Assembly (NCBI GenBank): GCA_029240195.1
Contig: JARBTN010000002.1
Span: forward strand, 1 to 46,914
DNA: 46,914 nt
Source of the DNA: Chlamydiales bacterium
Lineage (GTDB): Bacteria; Chlamydiota; Chlamydiia; Chlamydiales; JARBTN01
Direction: 5' to 3'
Shown in pieces: positions 41,617-46,914 of this stretch. Position 1 is the first letter of the stretch. Each line of letters begins with the position of its first letter. The notes under the pieces were generated by a model that had not been told where the DNA came from, did no database searches, and saw nothing but the letters and a program-made list of their open reading frames with translations. Both the position numbers and the translations under genes were made by a program.

Positions 41617-42897
41617 GTGACAACTAAAACCGCCCCTTTCACCATCTTACAGCGCCTAAGCCCCGAGCTCTTTGCGCTCGATGAGACTCCTCTTATCGAC
41701 TGCCGCATCCCTTTAGATGAGCTCGCCGAGCAGCTGGTCAGCCGCCTGGGGCTAGAGAGCGCTTCTCTAGAAGTGGCCACTCCTATCTGGCTAGCCCCTC
41801 CAGAACTGTCTACTGGGATGGGATCTCCCCTGCAAGAGACCCACCTGCAGCTGAGCGGGCTCAAAGGCGATCTGACACTGCTTGCCACCGAGCAAGATAT
41901 CGATGCGCTAATCCGCCTTCTTTTAAAGACAGACAGCCATAGCCAATATGGAGAAGAAATCTCTTTTGGCCTCTACCGCTTCTTTCAATTAGAGGCCATG
42001 CAAGCAGTTCAAGAGCTGGCCCAGAAGCACCACTCTCCCTTGCTGCCCCGCCTGACGCATCGGCAAGAGCCGCTTAAAACGCCCAACCTATCCATCGACA
42101 TCCGCGCCCTGCTCGATGGCAAAAAGCTCTTTGCCCGCCTTCTCCTCTCTCAAGAGCTTGTCGAAAGTTTAAGGCAAAGCCAATATGGCAAAGCCTTTCC
42201 CAGCAAAATTGACGCCCTCACCGAAATGAGCTGCCACTTAGAAATCGGCTCTGTCGATCTCTCCTTAACAGAGCTAAATCAACTGGCGATAGGCGATTTT
42301 CTGCTCTTAGACCGCAATTCCTACTCCCCGCAGGAAGAAAAGACGCGCCTTCTCTTAACACTTTTCGGAGTCCCTTTCTTTCGTGCCCGCTTGAAAGGAG
42401 ATAAGCTCAAAATTTTAGAATTTCCATTTTATCAAGAGGATCAATCGATGGGATCAAACTACCAAAAATTCACTCCGGCAGACGCCCATGACGGCCACGA
42501 AGAGCTCGAAAACGAGGAAGACCACGATAAGCTCGAGCTGGATGAAGACCACGATGAACTCGAGCTGGATGAAGACTCTGCCTTTGAAGAAGACAGCGAA
42601 GAAGCTGAGGCGGCTCCAGCAACTCAGCCCGATCAGCAAGAGCAAAAAATCCACGCTTTAAAAGAGATTCCCGTCCATGTCGTCATCGAAGCTGGGCGCA
42701 TTAAGATCCCCTTAAAAAAGCTGCTCGAGCTGCAACCCGGCAATGTCTTGGAGATGAATGTCCGCCCCGAAGAGGGTGTGGACCTAGTGGTCAACGGCCA
42801 GAAGATCGGCCGCGGCGAATTTCTCCTCATCGGAGAAAAAGTTGGCGTGCGCATCCTACAGATGGGAGAGCCCCTCTCCCTGGCCCAAGAGGATTAA
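41617..42897 (+). CDS. sctQ: T3S cytosolic C-ring protein SctQ (CdsQ)
   Basis: A 426-residue sorting-platform subunit. The C terminus holds a clear SpoA domain (about 350-420: IPVHVVIEAGRIKIPLKKLLELQPGNVLEMN, GVDLVVNGQKIGRGEFLLIGEKVGVRI). A second, degenerate SpoA domain precedes it (about 190-270). Between them an acidic linker (about 288-340) contains the repeated DHDKLELDE/DHDELELDE units encoded by a 27-bp tandem repeat (42520-42573). The start codon is GTG. Chlamydial CdsQ is about 370 residues; the acidic expansion accounts for most of the extra length. Internal translation of the C-terminal SpoA domain, known for some SctQ proteins, is possible but not demonstrated here. Confidence 0.92.
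   Translation: MTTKTAPFTILQRLSPELFALDETPLIDCRIPLDELAEQLVSRLGLESASLEVATPIWLAPPELSTGMGSPLQETHLQLSGLKGDLTLLATEQDIDALIRLLLKTDSHSQYGEEISFGLYRFFQLEAMQAVQELAQKHHSPLLPRLTHRQEPLKTPNLSIDIRALLDGKKLFARLLLSQELVESLRQSQYGKAFPSKIDALTEMSCHLEIGSVDLSLTELNQLAIGDFLLLDRNSYSPQEEKTRLLLTLFGVPFFRARLKGDKLKILEFPFYQEDQSMGSNYQKFTPADAHDGHEELENEEDHDKLELDEDHDELELDEDSAFEEDSEEAEAAPATQPDQQEQKIHALKEIPVHVVIEAGRIKIPLKKLLELQPGNVLEMNVRPEEGVDLVVNGQKIGRGEFLLIGEKVGVRILQMGEPLSLAQED
42520..42573 (+). repeat. 27-bp tandem repeat in sctQ
   Basis: Two near-identical 27-bp units starting GACCACGAT and encoding DHDKLELDE and DHDELELDE, preceded by a more degenerate unit near 42490-42519. It encodes an acidic linker. Confidence 0.8.
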
Positions 42898-42906
42898 AAG
42901 TCGCTG

Positions 42907-44373
42907 ATGAAACCCGCCGCATCGGTGCCCTCAGAGGAGGGCGCCCGACCCACATCGATCGGTCCCTATGCCATCGAAGGGCTGATCAAGCAAGGCCACA
43001 CAAGCTTGATCTATTTAGCCTCCATGCCCCAAGATCCTTCCCTCTTGGCCATTAAAGTGCTCGCCAAAGCATTTTTAAAGGAACCAGAGATGGTAGACCG
43101 CTTTTTCCAAGAAGCTTCGATCATTGCCCTGGCCCAACACCCCAATATCGTCAAGCTCTACAAATACGGCCGCTGGCAAGAAGGGCTCTATATCGCCATG
43201 GAATACATCCACGGCGTCACGCTTCAAGAGTGGCTAAACCGCCCCCTCTCTTTAAAAAAGGCGCTCGACCTTCTATTGCAAATAGCCTATGCCGTTTGTC
43301 ATCTACATACTCACGGCATCATCCACCGCGACCTCAAGCCTGAAAATATTTTAGTGAATGCTAAAGGTCAGATTAAGCTGATCGATTTTGGCATCGCCCA
43401 CCTGCTCAAAGAAAGAGCCGCTGAAGGAGCCCTTCAAGCCTCCCGCCTCATCGGCACCCCCATCTACATGAGCCCAGAGCAAAGAGCCGATCCCGAATCG
43501 GTCTCCTACCCATCTGATGTCTACTCTCTAGGTATTATCGCCTATGAGCTATTTACTGGCCCCGTGCAAAAAGGGAAAGTACAGCTCTCTAAAGCCCCTC
43601 TCGGACTGCAAAAGATCCTGAGCCGCGCCCTGCAGCCTAAAGTGGAAGAGCGCTACTCAGATATCTTCAGCTTCATCTCCGATATCGTCAGCTACATGCA
43701 GTCAAAAGACTTCAGCGCCGATCAGGAGCAATTTGCCAAGACAGGCCTATTTTTTGAAAACTTCAAGCAGATGGAACAGCGCCTTTTAAACCGGCCCCAT
43801 ACCCATTCTATAGCCGGGTTTAAGCTGCATACAGCCTGCAATGAACTATCCTTAGCTTCGGGCAGCTACTTTTCCCTCTTTTCTAGCCAAAGCCATTCCT
43901 TTCCCCCCCACCTCATCGCCATGCGGGCCGATATCTCCAAAAGGCCCGAAAACGCCCTCAAAGTGCTCTACCTGGCGGGCGCTTACCAAGCGCTCGCTCA
44001 AAACCTACCCTGGCAAAAAGCGCTCGCCTCTTTTGAGCACCAGGGCATCAGCGAAGACATCTCCTTCCTTACCTTAGAGCTTGGCAGCCACATCCGCTAC
44101 TCTATCTTCGGCAAAGGAGAAGCTTGGGCTTGGCATGCCGAGCGCCAGCAATTCAGCCGCTGCCCGCCTCAAGAGGAAAGTCTCGCGCTCCAGCCCAAAG
44201 ACCGCCTTCTCATCCTCTTAACGCCTCAGGCTAAAGCCCCGCTGCCAGAAGCGTTCCTCCTAAAAAATGCCGAGAGTCTGCTCATCCCCTTTACAGAACA
44301 GATTCTCAGCTATATAGAAGCTATTTCTGAAGACAAACAAAATCCATTTTTTATCCTCTGCATTGAAAAATAA
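42907..44373 (+). CDS. pkn5: T3S-locus Ser/Thr protein kinase Pkn5
   Basis: A 488-residue protein with an N-terminal Hanks-type kinase domain (about 18-285). The glycine-rich loop is degenerate (KQGHTSLIYLA). The catalytic Lys50 (LLAIKVLAK), HRDLKPEN loop (about 140-147), DFG (about 160) and MSPEQ are present, so the fold could be active. The C-terminal 200 residues contain a PP2C-like pattern (LPWQKALASFEHQGISED, LILLTPQAK) but the metal-binding residues are not evident. The length matches CT673 (about 490 residues). It starts 9 nt after sctQ, without a membrane segment, and may be a T3S substrate or a regulator. Confidence is high for the kinase, moderate for activity. Confidence 0.9.
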   Translation: MKPAASVPSEEGARPTSIGPYAIEGLIKQGHTSLIYLASMPQDPSLLAIKVLAKAFLKEPEMVDRFFQEASIIALAQHPNIVKLYKYGRWQEGLYIAMEYIHGVTLQEWLNRPLSLKKALDLLLQIAYAVCHLHTHGIIHRDLKPENILVNAKGQIKLIDFGIAHLLKERAAEGALQASRLIGTPIYMSPEQRADPESVSYPSDVYSLGIIAYELFTGPVQKGKVQLSKAPLGLQKILSRALQPKVEERYSDIFSFISDIVSYMQSKDFSADQEQFAKTGLFFENFKQMEQRLLNRPHTHSIAGFKLHTACNELSLASGSYFSLFSSQSHSFPPHLIAMRADISKRPENALKVLYLAGAYQALAQNLPWQKALASFEHQGISEDISFLTLELGSHIRYSIFGKGEAWAWHAERQQFSRCPPQEESLALQPKDRLLILLTPQAKAPLPEAFLLKNAESLLIPFTEQILSYIEAISEDKQNPFFILCIEK

Positions 44374-44401
44374 TACGCCTCCTGCCCGCACTTCGAGCCA
44401 G

Positions 44402-44576
44402 AAAAAAGGGGAAAGGCGCTGCCTCTCCCCTTGCACCCCTCTCTGGCAAAGGAGCCAAGGCCCCTTTGCAAACCCTCTAAGGCTTTCTCAAAAGGCAACT
44501 TTTATCAGCGATGAGCCAAAAGACCCTGCCCTTTGGTGGGAGGAGGTTGAAGGAGAAGGGCAATGGCCGCTTCTTA
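44402..44576. repeat. Quasi-palindromic multi-hairpin repeat, copy C
   Basis: The left half is a reverse-complement version of the copy A right half. A terminal hairpin (44408-44417/44421-44430) has A6 on its outer side, giving a T run on the minus strand. Next is a GCAAAGG/CCTTTGC hairpin (44446-44452/44463-44469). The right half, in the + direction, resumes with GCCCTTTGGTGGGAGGAGG, parallel to GCCCTTTGCCGGTGAGGGG of copy A. The centre (about 44490-44520) keeps GCGATGAG but is degenerate. Confidence 0.6.
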
Positions 44577-44847
44577 ACAAATAATTCACATTTTCTTATG
44601 GAAATAAATAGGGGCATTTTGAAATAAGAGGGAATTTGTACCCTGAGCCGACTACGAGAGCCTTTTCAGAAGCTGCTGCCAAAGGAATTTTTAGGGCTAG
44701 CTGGCTAAGAATACCGGTATCGATCGCTAAATGGGCTCTTTTTTTATAGCACAGGAAAAACGAACTTGAGTATATTCATTCCCTCATTTCGCCCTGTAGC
44801 CGCTCTTATAGAGAGTAAGTATACGTCCTAAAGAGCCAATCTTTAAT

Positions 44848-44895
44848 CCTCTCTACTTGTCTATAAAATACACTTTGAGCTAGACAATAGAGAGG
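44848..44895. promoter_or_regulatory. Inverted repeat around a TATAAA box upstream of sctC
   Basis: CCTCTCTACTTGTCTA (44848-44863) and TAGACAATAGAGAGG (44881-44895) are complementary with a single bulge. TATAAA (44862-44867) starts at the inner edge. It could be an operator over a promoter or an RNA hairpin in the leader. Confidence 0.45.
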
Positions 44896-44994
44896 ACGGG
44901 TTGATGATGAAAAGATCGCACGCCAAGATTTGAGAAAACCGGTTCTACTTATAAAAAATACAGTCCTAAACCAATACGCAAGAGAAAAAACACC

Positions 44995-46914
44995 GTGAAA
45001 AAATTCCGATTACATTGGTTTCCGGGTCATTGGATCACCTTAGCACTGGCAGCACCCGTCTTACTCAGCTTCGACTCTTCATCTTCAAAAGGTTTGGAAA
45101 GTGCTCAGCAAATAGAGTCTAAAGCCTCTTTAAAAGAAGCTGAAGGCTATATGATCAACTTTAATAACATCCAAATCACTGAATACATCCGCTTCATCAG
45201 CAAAATCAGCGGCAAAAACTTCATCTTTGATGAAAACGAGCTCAAATTTAATGTCACCATCGTCTCAGAGGCGATGACCCAAATCGATGACATCATGGCA
45301 GCTCTCGTTCAGAACTTGCGCATCAAAGGGCTGACCTTATTAGAGCAAGGCAATAACTTGATCATCCATGCCAGCAAAGACGTCGCGCAGCCCTTTCAAG
45401 TGGTCACCGATGAAAACCAGCAGCTGAGCAGCAATGATGAGTTCATCACCCGCGTCTTTCGCGTCATGAATGTCAGCCCCGAAAAGATGGCCGGCATCTT
45501 GCGCCCCATGCTTTCCAAGACTGCCATTTTAGAGGTGCTAAAAGAGGCCCAGCATATCATCGTCACCGATTTGGCCACCAATTTGCCCAAGCTATCTAAA
45601 CTTGTCACCATCTTAGACTCCCCTCATAGCGGCTATGAAATCGGCCAATATTCCGCCTCGGGAACTGTCTTGCCGCTCATTGCACTGGCCGAAAAGATCA
45701 TGACGCCCATCTCGGCCGATAAGACACTCGTATTCATTCCCCATCTGCAAAGCAATAGCATCTATATTGTATCGACCCCGTATCTGGTCGAAAAAACGCT
45801 CACCATCTTGCAGACGCTCGATCGGGGAGATCGCAAGACGCGGATGCTCTCTTTTGAAAACTTACAATTCTCGCCAGAGGCTTTTTTAGAAGAAGAAAAG
45901 GCAAGGCTTGCCAAATCCAAAGAGACTGTCGAGTCGCGCCTCAGCGATCCCATCTCCTTCACTATGCAGCCGATTGGCATCACCGAAGATAGAAAAACCG
46001 ACCAAGCGCCGGTCTCGATCAAAGGAAAAGAGATGATTGAAATGCGCCTCAGCGACAGTGTCGGCTTTGTGCGCGAAGATTCTTCCTTGGTTGAAAAAAG
46101 AGTGCAAGATAACATCACCTTCACCCCCTCCACAGCTCCTCTCGTGCAAGAAGAGCGCGCAGCAGAGGTGGTGCGCATCCAAACTCCAGATGGAGCTGCC
46201 GATGGCGAAGACTTTATGAAGGTAGAAAACGAGCTGCGCCAATTAGAAGATACGCCCCTTTTAAAAAAAGGCATCGACAACACCAGTGATGAGCTGGAGT
46301 GGGAAGATGAGGCGACAGCACTCTCTATCGATGGCCCAAGGCCTATTTTGCCCAAAGCCTTTGAAGTGCGCCTGCAAGAAGAAGCTGTCCGCATCATCCC
46401 ATCCGTCCCTGTGATCGAAAACCGGCAAGAGGACGAGCTGGGCCTGGTCTCTCCTGGAGAGGAGAGCAATGAAGGGCTCGATAAAAAGCGCGCCGACCGG
46501 CGGAGCGGCGACCTTTTACCGCTGGCGACCGACGCCGACTTTTCAACCAGCCCAAGGAATAAATTAGCTAGCGATAAGTGGGCTGAAGACGTTCCATTCA
46601 GCGAATCTGACAGCACCTTATTCTATGTCTACAAGCTAGAGTTTAGAGGGGGCGAGCAGATCGAGTCGGCCTTGAAAAGGATCGGCGCCAGCTTAAAAGA
46701 AAACCGCCGCAGCAATGCCGACCTGATGAATGCTCTGACAAGCGTTCAGCTCATTCCCTCTTCCAACTCCTTAATCTTCTCCGGATCGCCAGCTGCCCTG
46801 CCGCGCATGGTGGAGCTGATTCAAAGCATGGACGTGCCCCTCCGGCAGGTGCTCATCGAAGTGCTGGTCCTCGATACCAGCATCAGCGACTCGGTCAATT
46901 TTGGCGTCAGCTCT
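44995..46914 (+). CDS. sctC: T3S outer-membrane secretin SctC (CdsC), 3' end outside window
   Basis: The frame is open from a GTG at 44995 to the window edge (640 codons seen). It begins with a Sec-type signal, basic KKFRLHWFPGHW then the hydrophobic ITLALAAPVLLSF. Periplasmic secretin N domains follow: INFNNIQITEYIRFISKISGKNFIFDE (N0-like); FRVMNVSPEKMAGILRPML and VLKEAQHIIVTDLATNLPKL (N1-like). There is then a long acidic, low-complexity stretch (about 285-535) and another N-type domain, FRGGEQIESALKRIGASL, with RQVLIEVLVLDTSISDSVNFG leading into the secretin pore domain, which is cut off. Chlamydial CdsC (CT674) is about 920 residues. It follows pkn5 as in CT673-CT674 but with a 621-bp gap and its own apparent promoter. 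Confidence 0.92.
   Translation, partial: MKKFRLHWFPGHWITLALAAPVLLSFDSSSSKGLESAQQIESKASLKEAEGYMINFNNIQITEYIRFISKISGKNFIFDENELKFNVTIVSEAMTQIDDIMAALVQNLRIKGLTLLEQGNNLIIHASKDVAQPFQVVTDENQQLSSNDEFITRVFRVMNVSPEKMAGILRPMLSKTAILEVLKEAQHIIVTDLATNLPKLSKLVTILDSPHSGYEIGQYSASGTVLPLIALAEKIMTPISADKTLVFIPHLQSNSIYIVSTPYLVEKTLTILQTLDRGDRKTRMLSFENLQFSPEAFLEEEKARLAKSKETVESRLSDPISFTMQPIGITEDRKTDQAPVSIKGKEMIEMRLSDSVGFVREDSSLVEKRVQDNITFTPSTAPLVQEERAAEVVRIQTPDGAADGEDFMKVENELRQLEDTPLLKKGIDNTSDELEWEDEATALSIDGPRPILPKAFEVRLQEEAVRIIPSVPVIENRQEDELGLVSPGEESNEGLDKKRADRRSGDLLPLATDADFSTSPRNKLASDKWAEDVPFSESDSTLFYVYKLEFRGGEQIESALKRIGASLKENRRSNADLMNALTSVQLIPSSNSLIFSGSPAALPRMVELIQSMDVPLRQVLIEVLVLDTSISDSVNFGVSS

Larger units (their letters stand above)
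44374..44994. other. 621-bp gap before the secretin gene
   Basis: No convincing gene. It holds repeat copy C (44402-44576), a shared GGCTAAGAAT stretch near 44703-44712, an inverted repeat spanning a TATAAA box (44848-44895), and a nine-codon frame MMKRSHAKI (44904-44933) with GAGAGGACGG upstream that could be a leader peptide. Confidence 0.6.

Noticed and set aside
44363..44584. 73-codon + frame after pkn5
   Set aside because: Its sequence is the hairpin repeat copy C, so the open frame comes from repeat DNA.
1..46914. CRISPR array, rRNA genes, IS transposase
   Set aside because: No regularly spaced direct repeats, no rRNA sequence and no transposase-like protein were seen on either strand.

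Overview
The window is a stretch of chromosome from a member of the Chlamydiae, most likely an environmental (amoeba-associated, 'chlamydia-like') lineage and not Chlamydia itself. The main reason is gene content and order. One block matches the C. trachomatis order clpX-clpP-tig-SNF2 helicase-mreB-pckG (CT705-CT710). Another pair matches amn-efp (CT751-CT752). A third block matches the type III secretion (T3S) core CT663-CT674 gene for gene. Genes for de novo-type metabolism (nadE) and EF-P modification (epmA), larger T3S proteins than in Chlamydia, and ankyrin/Sel1-like proteins point away from the pathogenic genus. Locus names are recalled from knowledge of C. trachomatis, not from a search.

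Layout. 1-1.7 kb: an ankyrin-repeat protein cut by the window edge and a Sel1-like hypothetical. 1.7-10 kb: housekeeping genes amn(-), efp-epmA(+), an Rsm22-like methyltransferase translationally coupled to nadE (both -), tRNA-Leu(GAG), a DUF155/RMD1 protein, yidD, and a LysM membrane protein whose 3' end overlaps yidD. 10-20 kb: pckG, mreB and a SWIM/SNF2 helicase (all -), interrupted between pckG and mreB by two + strand genes built from one unrecognised ~180-residue module (three copies in all). 20-25 kb: three tRNA-Gly genes, then tig, clpP and clpX, with a structured leader before tig.

25-46.9 kb: one long + strand T3S locus. It starts with three large secreted-looking proteins of unknown family (two are clear paralogues). 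These are followed by an LcrH/SycD-type chaperone, CopB-like and CopD-like translocators, and a CesT-type chaperone at the Scc4 position. Then come SctD (two FHA domains), CdsE-like, needle SctF, CdsG-like, an inner-rod candidate, ATPase SctN, SctO, SctP, SctQ, Ser/Thr kinase Pkn5 and the secretin SctC, which runs off the window end. Translocon genes and basal-body genes, which lie in separate loci in C. trachomatis, are adjacent here. The three unknown proteins sit exactly where Yersinia places lcrV (lcrV-lcrH-yopB-yopD), so they are candidates for a needle-tip or hydrophilic translocator component not known from Chlamydia.

Non-coding structure is rich. A 163-bp near-perfect palindrome with 12-bp perfect ends and flanking TAA lies right after the Scc4-like stop codon (MITE-like). 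A dispersed family of quasi-palindromic multi-hairpin repeats occurs near 4.4-4.6, 10.2 and 44.4-44.6 kb. Several hairpins lie inside the T3S operon, including one directly after the needle gene. No IS element, CRISPR array or rRNA gene was seen.
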